NCBI RefSeq assembly: GCF_016623585.1
Contig: NZ_JAEHFY010000006.1
Span: 1-64,000, forward strand
From: Pedobacter segetis
GTDB lineage: Bacteria > Bacteroidota > Bacteroidia > Sphingobacteriales > Sphingobacteriaceae
Length of the DNA stretch: 64,000 bases
Direction of reading: 5' to 3'
Below, in pieces: positions 26,500-35,470 of the stretch. How positions within the stretch are numbered: position 1 is the stretch's first letter; every line of letters begins with the position of its first letter. Under the pieces are notes generated by a model. That model was not told the origin of the DNA, did no database searches, and worked only from the letters and a program-made list of their open reading frames with translations. The position numbers and the translations under genes are program-made.

Positions 26500-27261
26500 A
26501 TGCGTAAATTATCCATTATCCCATTCGCTCTTATAGCTATCTTTTTAATCGGATTTAGCTGTAAAAAAGACGCTTCTGCAAATACTAGCGGTACATCAAA
26601 CGTTACTGTTCCTGCAGTTTATAGTAAAATATATGGCGCAACCAGCATAACTTCAGATGGCACCTATATTTACATTAAAACCAACGGTTTGCCAGATCAC
26701 AAATCCGTTTATTATTCTACTTCCAGCAGTTTGTACGAAAGTTATAGTGGGAGTACATTTGGCGGCAATACATTCAAAAAAAATCCAAATACTATCTCAT
26801 CACAAAATTATACTTTTAAAATCCCCTTAAATCCTAAAGTAGCAAGCAATCATGCAGCAACTCCCTTGGGCCCAATTGGTGTTTCATTAAATGGTGTCCC
26901 GTTTTTTAACCAATATGCAGGGCCAAACCAGCCTTTAACAAGTGAGGTGGTTAGCTTTGACAAATATTACGGGCATCCGCAACAATCCGGACAATATCAT
27001 TACCATGTAGAACCGCTTTATTTAACTACTGTAAAGGCCACAAAATCTTCATTACTTGGTTTTTTATTGGATGGTTTCCCTGTTTACGGCCCAGAAGAAA
27101 ACGGTAAAACGGTAGCTAATTCAGATCTAGATGCTTATCACGGACATTTTTCTGTAACGGCAGATTATCCAAACGGTATTTACCACTATCACATTACAGA
27201 TGCAGATCCTTATATAAACGGAAGCGGTTTTTATGGTACGGCAGGTACGGTTTCTAATTAA
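26500..27261 (+). CDS. YHYH-domain lipoprotein
   Basis: A 253-residue exported protein with a lipoprotein-like signal (IFLIGFSC, acylated C21). The YHYH domain carries two His-rich motifs, GQYHYHVEPLYL and GIYHYHITDADPY, plus GFPVYGPEENG and AYHGHFS. Function of YHYH proteins is not established; clustered histidines and an associated SCO gene suggest metal, perhaps copper, handling. It starts 7 bases after the Spy/CpxP-like gene, and its 3' end overlaps the next gene by 29 bases. Confidence 0.85.
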   Translation: MRKLSIIPFALIAIFLIGFSCKKDASANTSGTSNVTVPAVYSKIYGATSITSDGTYIYIKTNGLPDHKSVYYSTSSSLYESYSGSTFGGNTFKKNPNTISSQNYTFKIPLNPKVASNHAATPLGPIGVSLNGVPFFNQYAGPNQPLTSEVVSFDKYYGHPQQSGQYHYHVEPLYLTTVKATKSSLLGFLLDGFPVYGPEENGKTVANSDLDAYHGHFSVTADYPNGIYHYHITDADPYINGSGFYGTAGTVSN

Positions 27262-27817
27262 TTTTGTCCTTATCATTCTGATTTTAAGTTGTGAAAGGCA
27301 AAGTCAGAAAATTGTTTTGAGAGAAATGGAAAATAGTAGTCAAACTAGTTTTCATAATATAAATGGATTGATGTTTAAGAACGAAAAACCGTACAGCGGT
27401 TATATTTATTCTTTATATCCCCAAACAAATGATACCATGGAAGTTAAGTGTTATTATTTAGGAAAAGAACACGGGAATTGGAGAAAATATAGTATTAAAG
27501 GTACGCTAACCGAAAGTCGTTTTTTTGTGAACGGAGCTAAAGAAGGCGAATTGAAAGCTTGGTGGCCAGATGGAAAAAGAAAGCTGGATTATCATTTTCA
27601 AAACGATGAATACGAGGGCAATTACAAAGAATGGAACTATAACGGGCAGCTTATTCTTAATTTGAATTACCACAAAGGATATGAAGAAGGTGTAGAACAG
27701 ATGTTTTATGATAATGGGAATATTAGGGCCAATTACATCATCAAAAATGGAAGAAGATTTGGCTTATTGGGAACAAAAAACTGCGTTAATGTATCGGACA
27801 GTATTTTTAAGAATTAG
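27233..27817 (+). CDS. MORN-repeat-like lipoprotein
   Basis: A 194-residue protein with a lipobox, LILSC, acylating C20. The mature part is a run of MORN-type or YwqK-like repeats: GLMFKNEKPYSGYIYS, HGNWRKYSIKGTLTESRFFVNGAKEGELKAWWPDGKRKLDYHFQNDEYEGNYKEWNYNGQLILNLNYHKGYEEGVEQMFYDNG (repeat length about 22). Such proteins are usually surface or periplasmic and their role is unknown. It overlaps the YHYH gene at the start and the SCO gene at the end (by 29 bases), so the genes are tightly coupled. Confidence 0.75.
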   Translation: MVRQVRFLINFVLIILILSCERQSQKIVLREMENSSQTSFHNINGLMFKNEKPYSGYIYSLYPQTNDTMEVKCYYLGKEHGNWRKYSIKGTLTESRFFVNGAKEGELKAWWPDGKRKLDYHFQNDEYEGNYKEWNYNGQLILNLNYHKGYEEGVEQMFYDNGNIRANYIIKNGRRFGLLGTKNCVNVSDSIFKN

Positions 27818-28442
27818 TTTTTTTTGTTTTCTTTTTTCTCTTTTGGCTTGCGCCGATAATGATAAAACGGAAAGACTACCCTATTATAACAGCCCGGATT
27901 TTACACCAATTTTTTTAAAAACTGATGATGAGGCAAATAGAAAGATAACACATCAAATCGCCAATTTTTCTTGTATAGATCAACATGGAAATATCATCAC
28001 ACAAAAAGACATTATCGGTAAAGTACATGTAGCAAGTTTCATTTTTACCAGCTGTGGAAGCATTTGCCCTATAATTACTAAAAACATGAAACTACTACAA
28101 AATGAATTCAAAAACGATAAAAATGTAGTAATGCTTTCTTACAGCGTAACTCCTTGGATAGATGACGTAGAAAGACTGAAAGTTTATGCTCAAGTGAATA
28201 AAATCAATGCTGCTAACTGGCATCTGCTCACGGGTAAAAAATATGATATTTATAAATTGGCCCGCCAATCTTATTTTGCCGAAGAAGATCTAGGCTTTAC
28301 AAAAGACAGTACACAATTTCTGCATACCGAACATATTTTATTGGTAGATAAAAACAGGAAAATAAGAGGGATTTATAATGGAACCCTAGAACTAGAAGCA
28401 GATCAGCTGATAAAAGACATTAAAACTTTAGAAAAGGAGTGA
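27789..28442 (+). CDS. SCO1/SenC-family lipoprotein
   Basis: A 217-residue thioredoxin-fold protein. LFSLLAC is a clear lipobox (C21). The copper-binding CxxxCP motif is at C89-C93 (SCGSICP), and H179 in FLHTEH is the matching histidine ligand. SCO proteins deliver copper to cytochrome oxidase CuA or act in redox sensing. I start at ATG 27789, directly before the signal peptide; a longer frame start inside the MORN gene would put 27 residues before it. It ends the sigma-factor cluster. Confidence 0.87.
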   Translation: MYRTVFLRISFFCFLFSLLACADNDKTERLPYYNSPDFTPIFLKTDDEANRKITHQIANFSCIDQHGNIITQKDIIGKVHVASFIFTSCGSICPIITKNMKLLQNEFKNDKNVVMLSYSVTPWIDDVERLKVYAQVNKINAANWHLLTGKKYDIYKLARQSYFAEEDLGFTKDSTQFLHTEHILLVDKNRKIRGIYNGTLELEADQLIKDIKTLEKE

Positions 28443-28444
28443 AA

Positions 28445-28473
28445 AAGCTCAGGATTTTGAAAATCCTGAGCTT
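28445..28473. terminator. inverted repeat between convergent genes (terminator)
   Basis: AAGCTCAGGATTTT and AAAATCCTGAGCTT are perfect 14-base arms around one base. On the minus strand a TTTTTC tract follows, suited to the P5C dehydrogenase transcript; for the plus-strand SCO gene only AAATTTTATT follows. It begins 2 bases after the SCO stop codon. Confidence 0.7.
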
Positions 28474-28564
28474 AAATTTTATTGTTATTCTGTTAACCAG
28501 CTTGTTAATAGAAATCTTACCAGTAGGGAAATCTTCATTGTTGCTCATTGGATGCGATGCTGAA

Positions 28565-28580
28565 TCCGCCAACTGGCGGA
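28565..28580. repeat. TCCGCC palindromic element, perfect copy
   Basis: TCCGCC-AACT-GGCGGA inside a longer symmetric stretch flanked by GATGCTG on the left and CAGCAT on the right. Related to the copy at 7255-7270. Confidence 0.55.
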
Positions 28581-28599
28581 CAGCATGAAAGCATATTCA

Positions 28600-30237
28600 T
28601 TACTCTTTATCCAAGAAAGGGTACCTATAATTAACAGGTGGATTAAAGGTTTCTTTGATCGTTCTTGGCGAAACCCAACGTAAAAGATTGATCATGGCTC
28701 CAGCTTTATCATTGGTGCCAGAACCTCTTGCCCCGCCAAAAGGTTGCTGCCCAACCACAGCACCGGTACATTTATCATTGATGTAGAAATTACCTGCACA
28801 ATTTTTTAATTTATCAGAAGCCATTTCAATTGCATATCTGTCTTGAGAGAAAATTGCACCCGTTAAAGCATAAGGAGAAGTTTCATCAATCAGTTTTAAC
28901 GTATTTTCAAAATCTGCATCGTCATAAACATATATTGTTAAAACAGGACCAAATAATTCTTCGCACATGGTGGTATATTTTGGGTCTTTAGCTACAATAA
29001 TTGTGGGTTCTATAAAATAACCGACAGATTTATCATAATTGCCACCACAAATAATTTCTACACTCTTATCTCTTTTAGCTTGATCAATATATTTAGCTAG
29101 TTTATCAAAAGATTTTTCATCAATAACAGCGTTTATAAAATTGCCGAAATCTTCTGTCCCTCCCATCTTAAAAGAAGCAATATCTTTCAACATCATTTCT
29201 TTCATTTTTGGCCATAAAGACTTAGGGATATAGCTTCGTGAAGCGGCAGAACATTTTTGTCCTTGATATTCAAAAGCTCCCCTCACAATCCCTGTGGCAG
29301 CAGCCTTCCAATCGGCAGATGGATGTACCAAGATAAAATCCTTGCCGCCGGTTTCTCCAACTATCCGAGGGTAGCTTTTATATTTGTGGATGTTGTTTCC
29401 TATCGTTTTCCAAATATGCTGAAAAACAGCCGTAGAGCCCGTAAAATGAATCCCAGCAAAATCTGGATGGTTAAAAATAACCTCGCCAACTTCGGGGCCA
29501 TCTGCATAGATCAAATTGATCACACCATCTGGCACACCAGCTTCTTTAAAAATTTTCATGATCACGTTTGCAGCGTAAACTTGTGTATCTGCTGGTTTCC
29601 AAACCACAACGTTGCCCATTAAAGCGCAAGATGCAGGCAAATTGCCTGCTATGGCCGTAAAATTAAAAGGTGTTAAGGCAAATATAAATCCTTCTAAAGG
29701 GCGCTGCTCTAATCTGTTCCAAACTCCACTTGGCGAAACTGGGGGTTGTTGGGCATAAATATCGGCCAGATAGCTCACGTTAAAACGCAAAAAATCTACA
29801 AACTCACAAGCTGCATCAATCTCTGCCTGAAAAGCATTTTTAGATTGCCCCAACATGGTAGCGGCATTTATTTCATAACGATATTTATTTGCCACCAAAT
29901 CGGCTGCTTTTAAAAATATGGCTGCCCTATGCTCCCAACCTAAATTCTCCCAATTGGTTTTTGCAGCTAATGCGGCATCAATTGCCTTAGTTACATGGGT
30001 TTTATCTCCATAATTAAAATATCCTAAAATATGTTTGTGATCATGTGGGGGATGCAATGCAACCTTGTTTTTAGTAGTAACTTCCTCATTACCAATATAC
30101 ATGGGTATATCAATTTCCTTACTTCTGGCTTTTGATAAGGCATCTTTTAGTAACGCTCTTTCCTTGGTGTTTGGGGCATAATTATAAATTGGTTCGTTGG
30201 TAGGCGTAGGAACCTTAAAAAATCCTTTTAGCATCAT
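28600..30237 (-). CDS. L-glutamate gamma-semialdehyde (1-pyrroline-5-carboxylate) dehydrogenase
   Basis: A 545-residue aldehyde dehydrogenase of the RocA/PruA type. It oxidises glutamate semialdehyde to glutamate with NAD+ in proline and arginine breakdown. MLKGFFKVPTPTNEPIYNYAPNT is the characteristic N-terminus; VGETGGKDF (about 293-301) holds the catalytic glutamate and FEYQGQKCSAASR the catalytic cysteine C329. The proline dehydrogenase half (PutA) is not fused and not adjacent. The tail PVNYRYPFLDKE is also typical. Confidence 0.93.
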   Translation of the reverse strand: MMLKGFFKVPTPTNEPIYNYAPNTKERALLKDALSKARSKEIDIPMYIGNEEVTTKNKVALHPPHDHKHILGYFNYGDKTHVTKAIDAALAAKTNWENLGWEHRAAIFLKAADLVANKYRYEINAATMLGQSKNAFQAEIDAACEFVDFLRFNVSYLADIYAQQPPVSPSGVWNRLEQRPLEGFIFALTPFNFTAIAGNLPASCALMGNVVVWKPADTQVYAANVIMKIFKEAGVPDGVINLIYADGPEVGEVIFNHPDFAGIHFTGSTAVFQHIWKTIGNNIHKYKSYPRIVGETGGKDFILVHPSADWKAAATGIVRGAFEYQGQKCSAASRSYIPKSLWPKMKEMMLKDIASFKMGGTEDFGNFINAVIDEKSFDKLAKYIDQAKRDKSVEIICGGNYDKSVGYFIEPTIIVAKDPKYTTMCEELFGPVLTIYVYDDADFENTLKLIDETSPYALTGAIFSQDRYAIEMASDKLKNCAGNFYINDKCTGAVVGQQPFGGARGSGTNDKAGAMINLLRWVSPRTIKETFNPPVNYRYPFLDKE

Positions 30238-30400
30238 TTCAAATTTTGGTAAAAAATAAAGATAAGGATTTTGGGCTAAACATCATTTCTAAAACCAACA
30301 ATTTGATACAGATGAAGCCTTTGTAAATAGAATGTTATATAAAGTATATTTCCATAAAATTTAAACTGCATCCTTTATATTTACCTTCTAAATTTAAAAA

Positions 30401-31183
30401 ATGAGATCGAGATTTTTTTACCCTTCATTAGCAATTCTGTTTGCATTTTCACTAATTTCTTGGGGTGTAGTAGGGCATCGTACCATAGCTAAAATAGCAG
30501 AGAACCATTTAACACCAAGGGCAAAAGCGGTAGTTCAGCAACTTTTAGGCGCAGAAGATATGCCCATAGTAAGCACTTTTAGTGATGAAATTAGATACAG
30601 TAATGAATATAAAGAAACTGGCCCTTGGCATTATCTTAATCTACCGCAAGGCTTATCTTATCAAGATTTTGTAACTCGCTTAAAGTCAGACTCAAGTGAA
30701 AACGTATATAATGCTTTGCTTAAAATGGAAAAGCAGCTTACTAACCCCAACAGCACTAAAGAAGAAAAAACATTCGCTTTAAAGATGGTTATACATTTAG
30801 TTGGAGATTTGCACCAACCCATGCACATCAGCAGGGCAGAAGACCTGGGCGGGAATAAAATTGATATTAGATTTCAAGGCAAGCCAACCAATCTTCACTC
30901 TTTATGGGATAGTGGCCTGATTGACTATAACGGGATGACCTTTACCGAAATGGCTACTGCTTATGATAACGTTAGCGATGAGAAAATAAAAGAATGGCAG
31001 GCCGATGATTTAACAAAATGGTTATATGAGTCTTATGAAATCTCTACAAAACTTTACGAAGAAGTAGCAGAAAACCCCAATTTAGATTATACCTACTACC
31101 CAAAGCATTCTCAAATTTACAAAGAAAGAATACAAAAGGCAGGTATCAGGCTGGCGGGTTTATTAAACACCTTGTTAAAATAA
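30401..31183 (+). CDS. secreted S1/P1-type zinc nuclease
   Basis: A 260-residue trinuclear zinc nuclease. The signal peptide ends at S20 so that W21 becomes residue 1, a required zinc ligand of the family; H26 (VVGHR) is the next. Further ligands lie in FSDEIRY, GPWHYLNLP, MVIHLVGDLHQPMHIS and LHSLWDSGLI. These enzymes degrade single-stranded DNA, RNA or 3'-nucleotides in the periplasm. It is not visibly coupled to its neighbours; lpxK starts 64 bases after it. Confidence 0.93.
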   Translation: MRSRFFYPSLAILFAFSLISWGVVGHRTIAKIAENHLTPRAKAVVQQLLGAEDMPIVSTFSDEIRYSNEYKETGPWHYLNLPQGLSYQDFVTRLKSDSSENVYNALLKMEKQLTNPNSTKEEKTFALKMVIHLVGDLHQPMHISRAEDLGGNKIDIRFQGKPTNLHSLWDSGLIDYNGMTFTEMATAYDNVSDEKIKEWQADDLTKWLYESYEISTKLYEEVAENPNLDYTYYPKHSQIYKERIQKAGIRLAGLLNTLLK

Positions 31184-31247
31184 GGCAACCAACTTTTAGC
31201 AAAATATCAATTAAAATTTTTGAGTAAATTTGGAGGTTTTAATTGAT

Positions 31248-32303
31248 ATGCCTTTTCTCCGTAAATTATTGCTGCCTTTTTCTCTCCTTTACGGAACGAT
31301 CATCTTTATTAGGAATAAACTTTATGATTGGGGCATATTTAAAATTACCTCTTTTGATACCCCGATCATATCCGTAGGGAATTTAGAAGTTGGCGGATCT
31401 GGCAAAACGCCGATGGTAGAATACCTGATCTCTATTTTAAAAAACGATTACAAACTGGCAACTTTAAGCAGAGGTTATGGGCGTAAAACAAAAGGTTTTA
31501 GATGGGTTAAACCCGATGATGAAGCCGTTTTTACTGGTGATGAGCCTTTACAGATTGCCAAAAAATTTAAAGACGTTAATGTTGCTGTTTGTGAGGACAG
31601 GGTTTACGGCATCAACAAAATCAAATCGGGGAATGATGTGATCTTGATGGATGATGCCTATCAGCACAGGGCAGTAAAACCCGGTTTAAGCATCTTATTG
31701 TTTGATTATCATCAAACACAAAAATTTAGATTACTACTTCCTGCCGGAGATTACAGAGAAGGTTTTGGAGGTAGAAACAGGGCCGATATCATTATTATCA
31801 CTAAATGTCCGCTTGGTTTATCATCGGCCGAAAGGCAAAAAATCACAACGATTGTAAAACCCTTTGATCATCAGAAATTGTTTTTCTCTTCTATAATTTA
31901 CAATGGGCATTTACAAAGCCTAATTAATCATGAAAAATTTGCCATCGTAAACATTAACGAAGAAACTACGGTTTTTTTACTAACTGGCATTGCAAAAATA
32001 GCACCTTTGGTAAACGAGATTGAGAAACATAGTAAAAGAATTATACATCATACTTATGCGGATCACCATGTTTTTAGCAAAAAAAATATGCTTAAACTTG
32101 TAACAGAATTTAATGCGTTAAAAACGGATAAAAAAATCATCATCACAACACAAAAAGATGCTGTGCGTTTAAAAACCAAAGAACTTGAAACGTTGATCAA
32201 GAATTTACCTATTTATGAGTGGCCCATTGAATTTAATTTTATAGATGGCCGGCAAAACGAATTTAACAAATTGATACAAAATTATGCTGAACAACATATC
32301 TGA
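31248..32303 (+). CDS. lpxK: tetraacyldisaccharide 4'-kinase
   Basis: A 351-residue LpxK that phosphorylates the lipid A disaccharide at the inner membrane. PFLRKLLLPFSLLYGTIIFIRNKLYDWG is the membrane-associating N-terminus, VGNLEVGGSGKTPMV the P-loop, LSRGYGRKTKGF and GDEPLQIAKK the catalytic regions, and DDAYQHRAV the family DDGxQH variant. I start at ATG 31248, 11 bases after the GGAGG ribosome binding site, and not at an upstream TTG. Its 3' end overlaps the phosphorylase gene by 20 bases. Confidence 0.95.
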   Translation: MPFLRKLLLPFSLLYGTIIFIRNKLYDWGIFKITSFDTPIISVGNLEVGGSGKTPMVEYLISILKNDYKLATLSRGYGRKTKGFRWVKPDDEAVFTGDEPLQIAKKFKDVNVAVCEDRVYGINKIKSGNDVILMDDAYQHRAVKPGLSILLFDYHQTQKFRLLLPAGDYREGFGGRNRADIIIITKCPLGLSSAERQKITTIVKPFDHQKLFFSSIIYNGHLQSLINHEKFAIVNINEETTVFLLTGIAKIAPLVNEIEKHSKRIIHHTYADHHVFSKKNMLKLVTEFNALKTDKKIIITTQKDAVRLKTKELETLIKNLPIYEWPIEFNFIDGRQNEFNKLIQNYAEQHI

Positions 32304-33099
32304 AACCATTACTTACATTAAGCAAAAAGTTGGCGATTTTAACCCAGAGCTAGGGATTATTTTAGGAACAGGCTTGGGCGGCCTTGTTTCAGAAATTAAG
32401 GTAGAACACCAATTGATGTATGCTAATATCCCTAATTTCCCAATTTCTACGTTAGAATTTCATTCTGGGAAATTGATATTTGGCACCTTATCTGGCAAAA
32501 AAGTAGTGGCCATGCAAGGGAGGCTGCATTATTACGAAGGTTATAACATGAAACAAATTACCTTCCCGGTAAGGGTAATGAAAATGTTGGGCATACAAAA
32601 AATATTTGTTTCTAATGCAAGTGGCTCTTTAAACCCTGCGCTTAAAAAAGGCGACTTGATGATCATAGAAGACCACATCAATTTACAGCCCGATAACCCT
32701 TTAATAGGAAGAAATTATGAAGAGTTGGGCCCACGTTTCCCCGATATGAGCCAACCTTATGATAAAATAATGATTGGCAAGGCATTAAGTATTGCAAAAG
32801 AGAAAAATATTATATGCCACAAGGGCGTTTATGTTTCTGTTACCGGGCCTAATTTAGAAACCAAGGCCGAGTATAAATACCTAAGGATCATTGGTGGCGA
32901 TGCCGTGGGTATGAGTACCGTACCAGAGGTAATTGTTGCCAACCACATGGGCTTGCCCGTTTTTGCTATTTCTGTTTTAACAGATGAAGGTTTCCCACAA
33001 GATCTACAACCCGTTTCTGTAGAAGAAATAATTAAAATTGCCAGCGAAGCAGAACCTAAATTAACGGCGATCTTAAAAGAACTGATTTTACAGCTATAA
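32284..33099 (+). CDS. purine-nucleoside phosphorylase (type I)
   Basis: A 271-residue type I (trimeric) PNP that splits purine nucleosides with phosphate for base salvage. GIILGTGLGGL is the phosphate loop, GRLHYYEGY and NASGSLNP line the active site, and VTGPNLETKAEYKYLRIIGGDAVGMSTVPE holds the purine-binding Glu-Asn region. Its start lies inside the end of lpxK. The downstream porin begins two bases after its stop, so the three genes form one operon. Confidence 0.94.
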   Translation: MLNNISETITYIKQKVGDFNPELGIILGTGLGGLVSEIKVEHQLMYANIPNFPISTLEFHSGKLIFGTLSGKKVVAMQGRLHYYEGYNMKQITFPVRVMKMLGIQKIFVSNASGSLNPALKKGDLMIIEDHINLQPDNPLIGRNYEELGPRFPDMSQPYDKIMIGKALSIAKEKNIICHKGVYVSVTGPNLETKAEYKYLRIIGGDAVGMSTVPEVIVANHMGLPVFAISVLTDEGFPQDLQPVSVEEIIKIASEAEPKLTAILKELILQL

Positions 33100-33101
33100 T
33101 A

Positions 33102-35168
33102 TTGAAAAAGCTATTTCTATTATTTTTTTTATTGGTTTCGGCATCTTTTTGCTTTGCACAATTTATCCCACAAAGAGGGAGGCCGTTACCGCTTCCTGGC
33201 AGTCCGCAAAACAACCCAACAGACCCAAGAAACCAAGTACCGGCTCAAAACGATGGAGGCGATGGTAAAGGAGACGAGAACATTGATTCTTTAAGGGCAA
33301 AATTGGATAAGAAGCAAGACTCGGTGGTGTATAATTCTACCTATATCAAATACACCAAAGAAGAATACTTAAGAGATAGTACCCGTTTATTCCCTATTGA
33401 TACCACCACAAAAAATTTCCATAGGTATAGGATCATCGATGAGCCAGAGCACCCCACCATGAATTTAGGCTTAAACGGTTTATCCTATCGTGATATGTTG
33501 TTTGAGCCGGCCAAAACCATTGGTTTTGATCTAGGCAACCATTATTATGATCGCTATTTGTTAAAACCAGAAGACATCAAATATTACAGGGCCAGAAGCC
33601 CATACTCCGATCTATATTATGAAACCCCGGCCTTTGGTAGGTTATCAGAACAAATGTTTTCTGCAACACATTCACAAAACATTAAACCCAATTGGAACAT
33701 AGGCGCAAGTTTTGCGAAAAAAGGCTCCAGGTCTTATTATGGTGCGCCAGCTAGGTTGGCAGATAGGATCGTGGTAAACCATTTGAACGCTGCACTTTGG
33801 ACTTGGTATGAATCGCCAAACAAAAGATATAATTTATTGGCAAACGGAACCTTTAACAACCTTAAAGGCTATGAAAACGGTTCTATTTTTAACGATTCTA
33901 TTTTCACTAAGCCAACCAACGTTAAACCAGAGTTTGAAGCAGCAAGGCTTAATACCGCAAAACATAACTGGCGTGATAACTCGCTTTATATAAAGCAGTT
34001 TTATAATATCGGCAAACAAAAAAGTATTGATAGCAACGCGGTGGTTTTACCTACGCAGAGGATCAGCTATACCTTACGGTTACAAACCCAAAAATATTAC
34101 TTCGTAAACGATGGTTTTGATCAAACAGGTTTACTAAAGCATTATTACATTTACCAAGATTCTTCTAAAACCGGCGATACCACCAAACTTAACCATATAA
34201 GTAACGAAATTAATTATAGCTTTTATTTGCGTGGCAAAAGTGTTTCCTTTTTAAGGAACGAACTGAAAGTAGAGGTAGGAATTAAACAGGATTTTTATAA
34301 ATATCAACAATATACCTTTAAAACCAATTTCCAAAATATTACCCTAAACGGAAATGCCAATTACGGCTTTAATGACAAGGCAAACCTTAACGTAAAACTT
34401 TCGCAAATTATACAAGGAAGAAACTTCGGGGATTTCCTTTACGAAGCGCAATCGGAAATTAAACTAGGCAATAAAGTGGGTAACGTAGTTTTAGAGGCCT
34501 ATTCTCAAAACCAAAGCCCTGCTTTAATTTATGAGAAAGAGATAAGCAACCATTACCAATGGAATATCAATTTTAGCAAAACCACCACCCAGCATTTAGG
34601 GTTCTCCTACATCGTTCCAAAATATAATTTTAAGGCAAAAGCCGAGTATTATTTGGTAAACAACCATTTGTATTTTGCCGAGGGCTTAGATGGTGATGCC
34701 TACCCTGCCCAGTTTGGAGGCAACATTAGCCTATTAAAATTAACCCTGAAAAAAGATTTCAAGTTTGGGAAATTCACGTTCGAGAATTTTTTGGTTTATC
34801 AACAAACAGATCATGAGGATATTTTAAGAACGCCAAGTTTTTATACTTTCCAAAGCTTTTATTATTCTAAGGCCTTCTTTAAGGTTTTAAAGACAGATAT
34901 GGGTATTGATGTGAGATATTTTAGTAAATATACCGCCAATAAATACGCACCTGCGATAGGGCAATTTTATAACGGCGAGAACGTTCAGTTTGATACCTAC
35001 CCTATCGCAGACATTTGGATAAGGACCAACTGGAAAAGAGCCAACCTTTTCTTGCGTTATGATTATGTGGACAGGGGCTTATTTAGCAAAGGCTATTATA
35101 CCGTTAACCGCTACCCTATGCCTTATTCTTTGGCAAAATTTGGTGTGAGTTGGAGGTTTTACGATTAG
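33102..35168 (+). CDS. outer-membrane putative porin (Porin_10 type)
   Basis: A 688-residue protein with a signal peptide (MKKLFLLFFLLVSASFCFAQ), then a proline/asparagine-rich linker (about 22-60), then a beta-barrel made of alternating amphipathic strands ending in an aromatic residue (VSWRFYD). Conserved Porin_10 features are NLGLNGLSYRDMLFEPAKTIGFDLG and SHNIKPNWN-like text. It starts with TTG at 33102, two bases after the phosphorylase stop. Substrate is unknown. Confidence 0.85.
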   Translation: MKKLFLLFFLLVSASFCFAQFIPQRGRPLPLPGSPQNNPTDPRNQVPAQNDGGDGKGDENIDSLRAKLDKKQDSVVYNSTYIKYTKEEYLRDSTRLFPIDTTTKNFHRYRIIDEPEHPTMNLGLNGLSYRDMLFEPAKTIGFDLGNHYYDRYLLKPEDIKYYRARSPYSDLYYETPAFGRLSEQMFSATHSQNIKPNWNIGASFAKKGSRSYYGAPARLADRIVVNHLNAALWTWYESPNKRYNLLANGTFNNLKGYENGSIFNDSIFTKPTNVKPEFEAARLNTAKHNWRDNSLYIKQFYNIGKQKSIDSNAVVLPTQRISYTLRLQTQKYYFVNDGFDQTGLLKHYYIYQDSSKTGDTTKLNHISNEINYSFYLRGKSVSFLRNELKVEVGIKQDFYKYQQYTFKTNFQNITLNGNANYGFNDKANLNVKLSQIIQGRNFGDFLYEAQSEIKLGNKVGNVVLEAYSQNQSPALIYEKEISNHYQWNINFSKTTTQHLGFSYIVPKYNFKAKAEYYLVNNHLYFAEGLDGDAYPAQFGGNISLLKLTLKKDFKFGKFTFENFLVYQQTDHEDILRTPSFYTFQSFYYSKAFFKVLKTDMGIDVRYFSKYTANKYAPAIGQFYNGENVQFDTYPIADIWIRTNWKRANLFLRYDYVDRGLFSKGYYTVNRYPMPYSLAKFGVSWRFYD

Positions 35169-35257
35169 TGTTCTTTTTCTTTTATCAAAAGCGTAAGCGG
35201 TTTTAAAATTAAAACATAAAATATTTTAAAAACTGGCAATAAAATTGTATTATAGTT

Positions 35258-35470
35258 ATGATGGAAGAGCAAAAAAAAGCACATTTAGAAAAAAAATCTC
35301 CCGAAGGCGTAGAAGAAGACTATGATAAAAATAAAGAGAACAACCCTTCGCCCGCCGAGGAAGCAATAACAGAAAAAAACGACAAACCAGCGGGCTTAAG
35401 CCTAACCTGGATTCTTGTGATCTGTGTGATTATTCTCTTTATCGTATATTTTGTGATAAGAAACAATTAA
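35258..35470 (+). CDS. small C-terminal-anchored membrane protein of unknown function
   Basis: A 70-residue protein, hydrophilic and acidic for about 45 residues ([23 protein letters not shown]), then one membrane helix (about 48-66, [19 protein letters not shown]) and a short RNN tail. No recognised family. The 3' end overlaps the end of the convergent PL6 gene by 4 bases (35467-35470). Confidence 0.6.
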   Translation: MMEEQKKAHLEKKSPEGVEEDYDKNKENNPSPAEEAITEKNDKPAGLSLTWILVICVIILFIVYFVIRNN

